From positions 1 through 22,143 of the forward strand of contig DHVH01000084.1 in assembly GCA_002412555.1 (NCBI GenBank): DNA of 22,143 nt, given 5' to 3'. The position numbers and the translations under genes were made by a program. Under the pieces are notes generated by a model that was not told the origin of the DNA, made no database searches, and was given only the letters and a program-made list of their open reading frames with translations. The stretch is from Marinilabiliaceae bacterium UBA5213. Lineage in GTDB: Bacteria; Bacteroidota; Bacteroidia; Bacteroidales; Marinilabiliaceae. Below are positions 15,844 through 22,143 of the stretch, one piece after another. The number at the start of each line of letters is the position of its first letter. Positions within the stretch are counted from its first letter, which is position 1.

Positions 15844-16542
15844 ATGTCAACACAGGCAATATATAACCCATACACCATGATAAACCCTGGCATCGAAAAA
15901 CATCTGTCCTTAGGCAAAGTGCTGAAGGAAGAAGAGATGGACACTAAAGTGTTACAAATGTGGTCAAAAAGAGAAATCAGCGCTGGTCGGTTTTATCAAA
16001 CCGGCTTTGAGACCATTCTTTTTGACCAGGACAAAAGCTTTGCCCTTGAAACGGTATTATCCTCTATTATTCATTGGGATAAAGGATTGCTGGTGCTTAA
16101 TTCTGGCGCAACGGATTTAAACTTCAATGCATTGGCTGTTTTTTTTGATATTCTCAATCACAATACCCATCATTTGGATTTCCATTCCATTGAACAACTC
16201 ATGCAGCCTCAGCATAGTTTAACCCATGTTTTACTTAACCTGTCAGACGCAGAAACTTTGTTGGACAGCGACCTTGAGCAGTTGTTGAAATTAATCAACC
16301 TTCACAAACTGACCCTTATTGTTAACTGCGATTCAGAAGTGGACGGTCTTAACGACCGCTTTATGGGTGCCATTGACTTTATGATAGGAAAAATCCACAG
16401 CCAACGTTCTTTTGTCGTGGCCCGCAGAAGCAAATTGGTGCAGGCAGAAGGCAACTCCCGCAATCTCAACAAAGATTTATATGCTTACTGGCAGTGGAGC
16501 GTTCGGCATCGCAACGCCATCATCGAACCCATGTGCGGCTAA
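15844..16542 (+). CDS. Truncated PhnW-like (class V aminotransferase fold) protein without PLP-binding residues
   Basis: The 232-residue product starts at ATG 15844; a TTG at 15772 would add 24 residues. I aligned it from memory to 2-aminoethylphosphonate-pyruvate aminotransferase (PhnW). [10 protein letters not shown] corresponds to the start, [10 protein letters not shown] to [24 protein letters not shown] to the ITHVxxVHxETTTG region, and [23 protein letters not shown] to [40 protein letters not shown] corresponds to SRSLSLDLYDQW. At the PLP lysine position (ANKC) this protein has serine (about S186), and the PLP aspartate (VDAMSS) is asparagine (N161). The whole C-terminal domain after DLYxxW is missing. 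The frame is clean, so this may be a repurposed non-catalytic protein or a decaying gene. The family assignment is an inference. Confidence 0.6.
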   Translation: [232 protein letters not shown]

Positions 16543-16662
16543 AAACTCACTATTAACAATCTGTTAGCGTTAGGCTTACATTCAATTCTCATTGCTGTTG
16601 TATTCTTGTACTGTCATTCATAGTAGTTATGAACGATCCTATAATGTATAACGAATTGAAGC

Positions 16663-17520
16663 ATGATGCAATTAAATGAAAGACCCAAACGTCCCATCAA
16701 AGCGGTTGTAATTTCTGATGTCCATCTGGGGACTTATGCCAGCAAAGCCAGGCAACTCAACACCTATCTAAAAAACATCCATCCAGAAATTCTTGTGCTC
16801 AACGGCGATATCATCGACGCTTGGCAGTTTAGCAGAAACTATTTTCCTGTTGACCACATCAAATTGCTGAGGCAATTTCTGAAAATGATGGAAGCAGGCA
16901 CCAAAATCTACTACATGGCCGGTAACCACGATGAGATGATGCGCCGCTTTGCGGGCTTATGCATGGGTGGCTTCACCATTCTCAACAAACTGGTACTCCA
17001 CCTGGATGGTACCAAAACATGGATCTTTCATGGCGATGTGTTCGACGGCTACATGCACCGCGTTAAGTGGCTCGCCAAATTAGGAGCTAAAGGCTATGGC
17101 ATACTTACCATCACCAATAAAACCCTGGACTATTTATTGAATTTGATTGGCAAAAAACGCATGCCCATTTCCAAGAAACTCAAAACCCGAACAAGCGGCA
17201 GCCAAAACGAAATAACAAGATTCGAAAAAACAGTTTCAGACCTCGCAATATCTAAAGGCTATCAATACGCCATCTGTGGTCACGTGCACCGGGTCGATAA
17301 GAAAAAAATCAGCAACGAAAAAGGCAGCATGACCTACCTCAACTCGGGCGACTGGGTAGAGAACATGAGTTCACTGGAATACTATGATAAGGACTGGCAT
17401 GTGAAATACTGGGATCCGGTGGTGGACAAGGCCAAGGAAGAATCACCTGCCGATGAGTATTATGCCAAACCGTCCAAGACTTTGTTCTTAAAAGTCTTCA
17501 GAGAAGTCATTGGCAGCTAA
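16663..17520 (+). CDS. LpxH-like metallophosphoesterase (second copy)
   Basis: The 285-residue calcineurin-like phosphoesterase has the complete metal centre: ISDVHLG (D19, H21), NGDIIDAW (D49), AGNHD (N88, H89), FHGDVFD (H123) and CGHVHR (H207, H209). It is closer in layout to UDP-2,3-diacylglucosamine diphosphatase than to other phosphoesterases. It is longer than the copy at 3095, with a basic central region (about 163-176, GKKRMPISKKLKT) and a C-terminal tail with lysine and aromatic residues that may contact the membrane. Either of two adjacent ATGs (16663, 16666) could be the start. In related bacteria, as I recall, such a gene often stands beside an MJ1255-type glycosyltransferase, as here, but the usual tight spacing is broken by 402 bp of repeats. 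The substrate is not proven; a glycolipid pyrophosphate is a reasonable guess. Confidence 0.82.
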   Translation: MMQLNERPKRPIKAVVISDVHLGTYASKARQLNTYLKNIHPEILVLNGDIIDAWQFSRNYFPVDHIKLLRQFLKMMEAGTKIYYMAGNHDEMMRRFAGLCMGGFTILNKLVLHLDGTKTWIFHGDVFDGYMHRVKWLAKLGAKGYGILTITNKTLDYLLNLIGKKRMPISKKLKTRTSGSQNEITRFEKTVSDLAISKGYQYAICGHVHRVDKKKISNEKGSMTYLNSGDWVENMSSLEYYDKDWHVKYWDPVVDKAKEESPADEYYAKPSKTLFLKVFREVIGS

Positions 17521-17724
17521 TCTATGTAAAGAAAACACCAAATTACTCATAAAGAGTTTATTTTAGGCATTCATGAATCGCTGCGCTTATTTCTGCGTTA
17601 TTCTCGTTTTTGAAACAGTCATTTACGAAAAGCTTATTCCGAAAAGTCGGAACTTCGCTACGCTGCGACTCCTTGGTTTCAAAAACTTCGAAAGCCTTGT
17701 CTTTGGCGCCTTCTTTACATAGAT
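17520..17724 (+). repeat. Stop-codon-linked palindromic element, copy A
   Basis: The core (17593-17705, 113 bp) is repeated in inverted orientation at 19093-19204 with about five differences. The unit is bounded by a perfect 14-bp inverted repeat, ATCTATGTAAAGAA (17520-17533) and TTCTTTACATAGAT (17711-17724). The left arm starts on the last base of the stop codon of the upstream phosphoesterase gene. Inside the core are another inverted repeat, GTTTTTGAAAC (17606-17616) and GTTTCAAAAAC (17676-17686), and a small hairpin TTCCGA-4-TCGGAA (about 17637-17653). No open reading frame of note is present. It could be a mobile palindromic (REP- or MITE-like) unit or a 3'-end RNA structure. Confidence 0.85.
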
Positions 17725-17812
17725 AAATAAATGAGCAGGCATTGTTTTGTATGTCTCGACTTGCATTTGCTGAATATCATGGATTTATTTTGCCTATCAA
17801 CCTATGGCCATT
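17725..17812. other. Noncoding spacer between element A and octamer array
   Basis: An AT-rich stretch of 88 bp with no recognisable gene. Its last 21 bases (17792-17812) contain CCTATCAACCTATGG, which looks like degenerate octamer units leading into the regular array. Together with element A and the array it makes up the 402-bp gene-free gap 17521-17922. Confidence 0.6.
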
Positions 17813-17892
17813 GACCTATCGACCTATTGACCTATCAAACTAACGACCTATCGACCTATCGACCTATTGACCTATTGACCTAACAACCTAAT
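17813..17892 (+). repeat. Tandem array of ten 8-bp units (consensus GACCTAT[T/C])
   Basis: The units read GACCTATC, GACCTATT, GACCTATC, AAACTAAC, GACCTATC, GACCTATC, GACCTATT, GACCTATT, GACCTAAC, AACCTAAT. Seven of the ten start with GACCTAT. The array ends 30 bp before the glycosyltransferase start codon and runs into that gene's likely promoter. Short tandem units of this kind can change in number by slipped-strand mispairing. Confidence 0.92.
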
Positions 17893-17903
17893 AACACTAT
17901 AAT
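17875..17903 (+). promoter_or_regulatory. Possible promoter of the glycosyltransferase gene (TTGACC-N17-TATAAT)
   Basis: TTGACC (17875-17880) is formed at the junction of two octamer units. TATAAT (17898-17903) lies exactly 17 bp downstream and 20 bp before the ATG. This fits a general sigma-70 layout. The TAnnTTTG type used elsewhere in the window is not seen here, so activity with the Bacteroidota sigma factor is uncertain. Confidence 0.45.
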
Positions 17904-17922
17904 CTCAAATATCGAATAGTAT

Positions 17923-18966
17923 ATGAAAATATTATATGCCATACAAGGAACCGGCAACGGGCATTTGGCCAGAGCTGTAGAAATCATTCCCATATTACAG
18001 GGTTATGCCGACACCGACATTCTTATCAGCGGCCACCATTGCGAATTATCCCTTCCCTGGCCCGTAAAGTTTCAGATGAAGGGATTGGGTTTTACCTTTG
18101 GGAAAAAAGGCGGTATTGATTATAAAAAGACCTTCTCGTCGAATTCTCTGGGAACCTTCCTCAAAGAAGTGCGTCAATTGCCGGTACACGATTACGACCT
18201 GGTCATCTCCGACTTTGAACCCGTATCAGCCTGGGCCTGCAAACTTAAAGGCAAAAAGTGCATAGGCATCAGCCACCAGTCGGCCGTTTTAAACCCCCAT
18301 GCACCAAAGCCTGCCAAAAAAGATTGGGCCGGAGAGTTAATACTCAGACACTATGCCCCGATTAGCCAGTCGTACGGCTTTCACTTTAAACAGTTGGGCG
18401 ATCGCATTTCAACACCTGTGGTAAGGCATGCAGTACGTTACGGTAACAAAAGCAATCGAGGTCACTACACCGTTTACTTGCCCGCTTATGCCGACATCAA
18501 AATAATTGCCTTTTTATCGAAGTTTTCTGAGTATACCTGGGAGGTCTTCTCCAAACATTCGCGACAGCCCTATTTGTTTCAGAACATTCGCGTCCGTCCT
18601 GTCAATCTTGAACAATTCACCCAGAGTCTTCTGGATGCCGAAGGCGTATTTTGCACCGCCGGCTTTGAAACCCCTGCGGAGACACTTTTTCTGGGCAAAA
18701 AATTGTGTGTGGTGCCCATGAAAGGCCAGTATGAGCAACAATGCAATGCCGCCATGTTGAAGGAAATGGGCATTCCTGTAATCAAAAGTCTGAAAGACAC
18801 TTACACCGACACTTTCAGAGAATGGTTGCAGAGCACCCAAACCGTTCAGGTGAGTTACCCCGACCACACCCAGCAAATTATTGAGCGCATATTGGAAGAA
18901 AGCAGCAGCTTTCACATCGAGTATTTTCCGATGGCGGGGGGGTTTCTCATGCCCAACCGCAACTAG
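17923..18966 (+). CDS. MJ1255-type glycosyltransferase family protein
   Basis: The 347-residue GT-B fold protein begins with KILYAIQGTGNGHLARAVEI (GxGxxGH..R, acceptor/donor loop typical of MurG-like and MJ1255-like enzymes). In its C-terminal half it has EGVFCTAGFETPAETLFLGKKLCVVPMKGQYEQQCNA, the nucleotide-sugar binding loop with G-[FY]-E-[TS] and the closing GQ-EQ-N block. No membrane segment is seen; such enzymes act at the cytoplasmic face of the membrane. Together with the phosphoesterase upstream it probably builds or trims a glycolipid, but donor and acceptor are unknown. The gene is isolated between two inverted copies of a dispersed element and is preceded by an octamer array, so its expression could be variable. 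It converges with mgtE. Confidence 0.85.
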   Translation: MKILYAIQGTGNGHLARAVEIIPILQGYADTDILISGHHCELSLPWPVKFQMKGLGFTFGKKGGIDYKKTFSSNSLGTFLKEVRQLPVHDYDLVISDFEPVSAWACKLKGKKCIGISHQSAVLNPHAPKPAKKDWAGELILRHYAPISQSYGFHFKQLGDRISTPVVRHAVRYGNKSNRGHYTVYLPAYADIKIIAFLSKFSEYTWEVFSKHSRQPYLFQNIRVRPVNLEQFTQSLLDAEGVFCTAGFETPAETLFLGKKLCVVPMKGQYEQQCNAAMLKEMGIPVIKSLKDTYTDTFREWLQSTQTVQVSYPDHTQQIIERILEESSSFHIEYFPMAGGFLMPNRN

Positions 18967-18989
18967 TTTTTGAATAAAAATACGTCAAA
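18963..18989 (+). repeat. Direct repeat, first copy (3' end of the glycosyltransferase gene)
   Basis: This 27-bp stretch spans the glycosyltransferase stop codon (CTAGTTTTTGAATAA...CGTCAAA). It recurs at 19071-19096 with one gap and three substitutions. The second copy forms the outer arm of element B. Confidence 0.6.
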
Positions 18990-19070
18990 TACTCGTCTTG
19001 GATGAAAGTGATGCGTTAATTTTTGAAGAAATATTAAAACACCCTTTGTTCAGTTGGCATTGAGAACTTA

Positions 19071-19096
19071 CTAGTTTTGAATAATAAATCGTCAAA
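19071..19096 (+). repeat. Direct repeat, second copy
   Basis: This 26-bp copy of the sequence at 18963-18989 lies 108 bp further on. It overlaps the left inverted arm of element B (19080-19091). Confidence 0.6.
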
Positions 19097-19223
19097 GACA
19101 AGGCTTTCGAAGTTTTTGAAACCAAGGAGTCGCAGCCTAGCGGAGTTCCGATTTTTCGGAATAACATTTCGTAAATGACTGTTTCAAAAACGAGAATAAC
19201 GCAGTATATGGCGATTTATTATT
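19080..19223 (-). repeat. Stop-codon-linked palindromic element, copy B
   Basis: The core (19093-19204) is the reverse complement of copy A with about five differences over 112 bp. It is bounded by a perfect 12-bp inverted repeat, AATAATAAATCG (19080-19091) and CGATTTATTATT (19212-19223). This extends to about 17 bp with one bulged A into the last codons of mgtE. The right arm covers two bases of the mgtE stop codon (19222-19224). Read in the direction of mgtE transcription, the core has the same polarity as copy A has relative to its own upstream gene. It may act as the mgtE 3' end structure. Confidence 0.85.
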
Positions 19224-20586
19224 ACAAAAAGACTTCGAAGAAGTAGGCGGCGAGTATCAAATAAACAAACATCCCTGAAATATCATTGAGCGTTGTAATA
19301 AAAGGCCCTGTAGCTAATGCAGGGTCTATTTTCATACGGTTGAGCAGTAAGGGCAAAAAGGTGCCAAACAGGGAGGCAAACATCACCACTGAAAACATGG
19401 CAGAGGCCACCGTAAAAGTCAGCGCAAAGTGTGAGCCAATCGCAAAATTATAGATAAACGCAAGAACAGCCAATGCACTGGCATTGAGCAAGGCAATAGA
19501 GACTTCCTTCAAAAGCTTTCTAAAATTGGTATCAAAGCCCAGGCCTCCACCGGCAATGGACTGCACCATGATGGCAGACGATTGGATGCCTACATTTCCG
19601 CCCATCGCGGCAATCAGCGGCATAAAAAAGGCCACTTCGGGATGCTCGGCTATATTGCCTTCAAAGGCAGAGATGACCCGTGAACCCAATAGTCCGCCAG
19701 CCAGACCAATCATCAACCACGGAATGCGGGCACGGGTGTGCCGCCAAACACTATCTGAAGCTTCAACATCCTCGGTAATACCAGAAGCCAACTGATAATC
19801 TTTCTCGGCCTCTTCCCGCATGTAATCCACCACATCATCGATGGTAATGCGACCCACCAATCGACCTATGCTGTCAATAACCGGCAAAACAACCAGATCG
19901 TACTTATCCATGATCTTAGACACCTCCTCAGAGTGTACATCACCGTTCACCGAGATCACATCGGGATTGTAGATGTCTCTTACCAAAGTATCCGTTGAAC
20001 TCAGCAACATTTTTTTCAGCGAGAGCGTACCTTTAAGGATGCCGTCATTGTCGACCACATAGACAAAATAAACATCATCCACCTCTTCGACCTGGCGGCG
20101 CATGCTGCGGAGGCAAGTGACGATGTTCCACGACTCCTTAACCTTGATCAACTCCTTGGCCATCAAACTACCGGCCGTATCTTCATCGTAGTTCAACAGG
20201 TCCACAATGTCGCCGGCCATGGAGATATCCTCCAGGTAAGAAAGAACCTCTCGTTGGCGGTCCTCATCCAATTCAGCGATTACATCGGCCGCATCATCGG
20301 AATCCATTCGGCCGATAAATCTGCGGGCTATGACCTCGCTGGGCAAGGCCTTTAAAAAGCGTAGCCGATCCTCCTCCTCCAGTTCAATCAGAACATCGGC
20401 GGCGGTATCGTCATCCAGCAAAAAGTAAAGATACTTGGCCTCATCGATACTGAGCTCTTCATAGATCTCAGCAATATCAGCAGGGTGCAGATCCTTTAAT
20501 ATATCCGACAGTAGAGCTTCATCCTTCTGATCAATCAGCAATCTGATTTGTTCGATCAACTCTCTGGTCAGTTCAAAATTAGCCAT
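19222..20586 (-). CDS. mgtE: Magnesium transporter MgtE
   Basis: The 454-residue Mg2+ channel/transporter of the cytoplasmic membrane has a helical N domain (about 1-130, with repeated DDxAADVxxELxxxDR blocks). A CBS pair follows (about 136-256) that senses cytoplasmic Mg2+. A linker helix leads to five membrane segments (about 286-454). Signature pieces are MPLIAAMGGNVGIQSSAI (322-339) and KIDPALATGPFITTLNDISG (419-438), whose D435 corresponds to the pore aspartate. The length is normal and no residue looks damaged. The start is 34 bp after the rsmA stop and no promoter is seen between them, so it is co-transcribed with rsmA. Its stop codon sits at the edge of repeat element B. Confidence 0.96.
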   Translation of the reverse strand: MANFELTRELIEQIRLLIDQKDEALLSDILKDLHPADIAEIYEELSIDEAKYLYFLLDDDTAADVLIELEEEDRLRFLKALPSEVIARRFIGRMDSDDAADVIAELDEDRQREVLSYLEDISMAGDIVDLLNYDEDTAGSLMAKELIKVKESWNIVTCLRSMRRQVEEVDDVYFVYVVDNDGILKGTLSLKKMLLSSTDTLVRDIYNPDVISVNGDVHSEEVSKIMDKYDLVVLPVIDSIGRLVGRITIDDVVDYMREEAEKDYQLASGITEDVEASDSVWRHTRARIPWLMIGLAGGLLGSRVISAFEGNIAEHPEVAFFMPLIAAMGGNVGIQSSAIMVQSIAGGGLGFDTNFRKLLKEVSIALLNASALAVLAFIYNFAIGSHFALTFTVASAMFSVVMFASLFGTFLPLLLNRMKIDPALATGPFITTLNDISGMFVYLILAAYFFEVFL

Positions 20587-20620
20587 ACACGGAAATTTTT
20601 AAAGGTTACACAAAACGAAA

Positions 20621-21406
20621 TCACTCACAAAGCGGGTGATCCTGGATCAATTGAGTCAGCTCCTGAAAGGCCAGTACCGACATTTGTTCTGGGCGCAGAT
20701 TAAAGACAGGCAGGTGCATAACAGCTTCATGGTTAAATGCCAGCTTCTTTAAGCTGTTACGCATGGTTTTTCGGCGGTGCAAAAAGGCTGCTTTTACCAC
20801 CCTTACAAACAAACGCTCATCGCAGGGCAGATGTTCCACATTATTACGAACCATGCGCAAGACACCCGATTGGACCTTGGGAGGAGGTGTAAACACATCC
20901 GGATCCACCGTAAACAGATATTCCACATCGAAGAAGGACTGCAGCAGCACACTCAAAATCCCGTACTCCTTGGAGCCTGGTCCCGACGCCATGCGCCGGG
21001 CGACTTCGTGCTGCAGCATACCAACTACAGAATGCACCTGGTGACGGTTGTCAAAGGCCTTGAAAAAGATCTGACTTGAAATGTTGTAAGGAAAGTTGCC
21101 GATGATCGAGAATTTCTCAGGAAACAACTTTTTAAAATCCATCTTTAAAAAGTCGCCCTCAATAATGCGCTCTTGCAAGAGGGGGTAATGCGTATGTAGG
21201 TACTCAACCGACTCGGTATCAATCTCCACCAAATAAAGGTCGATCTCACTGCGTTGGATCAAAAACTGTGTTAGTACACCCATTCCCGGCCCCACCTCAA
21301 TGACTTGAGACGGAGGGGTTGACAGACTTTCAGTTATCCTTCTGGCAATATCCAGATCGTTGAGAAAGTGCTGACCCAGGTATTTCTTCGCTCTTACACG
21401 TTTCAT
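20621..21406 (-). CDS. rsmA: 16S rRNA (adenine(1518)-N(6)/adenine(1519)-N(6))-dimethyltransferase
   Basis: The 261-residue SAM-dependent methyltransferase (RsmA/KsgA) dimethylates two adjacent adenines near the 3' end of 16S rRNA late in small-subunit assembly. Motifs: KKYLGQHFLND (7-17), VIEVGPGMGVLT (35-46, SAM-binding), LVEID (59-63), GDFL (84-87) and NFPYNISS (104-111, catalytic motif IV). The C-terminal rRNA-binding domain has FTPPPKVQSGVLRM and FLHRRKTMRNSL. It is the first gene of a unit with mgtE and is divergent from the flippase-like gene. The ATG at 21406 fits the family N terminus (MKRVRAKKYLGQHFL). Confidence 0.97.
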   Translation of the reverse strand: MKRVRAKKYLGQHFLNDLDIARRITESLSTPPSQVIEVGPGMGVLTQFLIQRSEIDLYLVEIDTESVEYLHTHYPLLQERIIEGDFLKMDFKKLFPEKFSIIGNFPYNISSQIFFKAFDNRHQVHSVVGMLQHEVARRMASGPGSKEYGILSVLLQSFFDVEYLFTVDPDVFTPPPKVQSGVLRMVRNNVEHLPCDERLFVRVVKAAFLHRRKTMRNSLKKLAFNHEAVMHLPVFNLRPEQMSVLAFQELTQLIQDHPLCE

Positions 21407-21510
21407 AGTCCATGGTTACACAGTTTATATCCTTTGAAAAGTCGGCACAAAGGCCATCCATTTTTGGCTGTAAACGATACATTTTGTAACATTGTAGGCC
21501 AAAAGCGCTG

Positions 21511-21518
21511 CAAAGGTA
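21511..21518 (-). promoter_or_regulatory. -7 element of the rsmA-mgtE unit (TACCTTTG, minus strand)
   Basis: The minus strand reads TACCTTTG, an exact TAnnTTTG match, about 105 bp upstream of the rsmA ATG. No good TTTG -33 element is seen at 19-21 bp, so this rests on the -7 match and position. Confidence 0.5.
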
Positions 21519-21587
21519 AAACTATTTTTTACACCCGAACCTTTTGCGCTGTGCCGATTGCAATAAATATACATAAAAAACCAGACT

Positions 21588-22143
21588 GTGAGAACAAAGC
21601 AGGCGAAAGTCCTCCAATTCACCCTGTTTTTGGCAACAGGTGCCGTCATTTTATGGTGGCTGTACCGCGATCAGGATCCGCAAAAGCTATTGACCGCCAT
21701 CAAAGAAGAGGTCAATTACTGGTGGATACTGGCCTCGCTATTCGCAGGCATGCTAAGCAACATTAGTCGCACCATACGCTGGCAAATGCTGATTACACCT
21801 TTGAATGGCCAGCGACCCGGTTTCATCAACACCTTTTTGGCACTCACCATCGGCTATCTGGCTAATCTGGCCCTTCCACGTATGGGCGAAGTTTCCCGCT
21901 GCGCGGTACTCAGCAAGCATGAAAACATTTCTTTCACACAACTTTTAGGAACAGTAGTGGCTGAGCGGGCACTGGACATCCTCTCCATGCTTATTTCCTT
22001 ATTGTTAGTGGTGCTGCTACAGATTAAGGTGCTCAATTCCATTGCCGGTAGCGCCTTCGATTTTTCACGACTTTACAGCTCCTTTACCACCCCCATCCCT
22101 TACATAGTAGTGCTGCTGATTGTTGGATCCATATGGCTGTTCA
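21588..22143 (+). CDS. Flippase-like (UPF0104/LPG synthase TM-type) membrane protein, 5' part
   Basis: This frame runs open to the end of the window (185 codons seen). The only good start is GTG at 21588: a TAA lies in frame at 21564, no ATG lies between, and the first ATG (codon 61, GMLSNISR) falls beyond the first membrane segment. The translation begins RTKQAKVLQFTLFLATGAVI, then has NYWWILASLFAGMLSNISRTIRW, NLALPRMGEVSRCAVLSKHE and LLGTVVAERALDILSMLISLLLVVLL. The LPRMGExxR and VxxERxxD motifs are typical of the lysylphosphatidylglycerol synthetase/flippase-like family (YbhN/AglD type). Such proteins are multi-pass membrane proteins, some thought to move lipids across the bilayer. The role here is unassigned. 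It is divergent from rsmA. Confidence 0.85.
   Translation, partial: MRTKQAKVLQFTLFLATGAVILWWLYRDQDPQKLLTAIKEEVNYWWILASLFAGMLSNISRTIRWQMLITPLNGQRPGFINTFLALTIGYLANLALPRMGEVSRCAVLSKHENISFTQLLGTVVAERALDILSMLISLLLVVLLQIKVLNSIAGSAFDFSRLYSSFTTPIPYIVVLLIVGSIWLF

Noticed and set aside
17813..17892. Possible CRISPR array
   Set aside because: The repeat unit is 8 bp, contiguous, without spacers, and no cas gene is near; it is a short tandem repeat.
18514..18915. 133-codon minus-strand open frame
   Set aside because: It is antisense to the glycosyltransferase gene, with no recognisable domain.

Overview
This window looks like chromosomal DNA of a Bacteroidota bacterium, probably near the Marinilabiliales; the order-level guess is an inference from protein style, not a search. 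The evidence is as follows. Promoter -7 elements of the type TAnnTTTG (TATCTTTG, TATTTTTG, TACCTTTG) recur in front of genes, while Shine-Dalgarno sequences are weak. There are DUF4369/thioredoxin-fold lipoproteins, a HU-CCDC81/SPOR membrane protein, a Bacteroidota-type transketolase and a sigma-54 gene. Nearly every gene is housekeeping or envelope-related. There is no tRNA, rRNA, CRISPR array, transposase or prophage gene.

Layout. (1) 1-345 is the 3' end of leuB, followed by a hairpin. (2) 537-2880 holds two tandem lipoprotein genes, each with its own TATCTTTG promoter and each ending in a thioredoxin-like domain without catalytic cysteines. (3) 3095-4956 is an LpxH-type phosphatase plus a KAS III-family enzyme, ending at a strong bidirectional terminator. 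(4) 5031-7250 (minus) is a HU-CCDC81-TM-SPOR protein followed by a membrane family 2 glycosyltransferase. (5) 7512-9539 (minus) is transketolase, divergent from pdxB (9741-10886). pdxB overlaps tail-to-tail with a PAP2-like membrane protein that lies downstream of rpoN (10857-12936, minus). (6) 13123-15588 (minus) is priA. (7) 15844-16542 encodes a protein that resembles a truncated, PLP-site-less PhnW-type aminotransferase. (8) 16663-18966 is a second LpxH-like phosphatase and an MJ1255-type glycosyltransferase. (9) 19222-21406 (minus) is rsmA-mgtE. (10) From 21588 a flippase-like membrane protein runs off the end.

The unusual part is 17.5-19.2 kb. A ~112-bp sequence occurs twice in inverted orientation, one copy directly after the stop codon of the phosphatase gene and one directly after that of mgtE. 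It has the same polarity relative to each host gene. Each copy is bounded by a perfect 12-14 bp inverted repeat that differs between the copies and starts at the host stop codon. Between the copies lies the glycosyltransferase gene. It is preceded by an array of about ten 8-bp repeats (consensus GACCTAT[T/C]), whose last perfect junction supplies a TTGACC spaced exactly 17 bp from TATAAT. Two units of the same octamer family also lie upstream of the first lpxH gene. This combination of dispersed stop-codon-linked palindromic elements and a promoter-proximal octamer array is the best candidate for something not yet described.

Functionally the window mixes envelope biogenesis (two LpxH-like phosphatases, two glycosyltransferases, PAP2-like protein, flippase-like protein, SPOR protein, lipoproteins) with core metabolism (LeuB, transketolase, PdxB), replication restart (PriA), transcription (RpoN), ribosome maturation (RsmA) and Mg2+ transport (MgtE).
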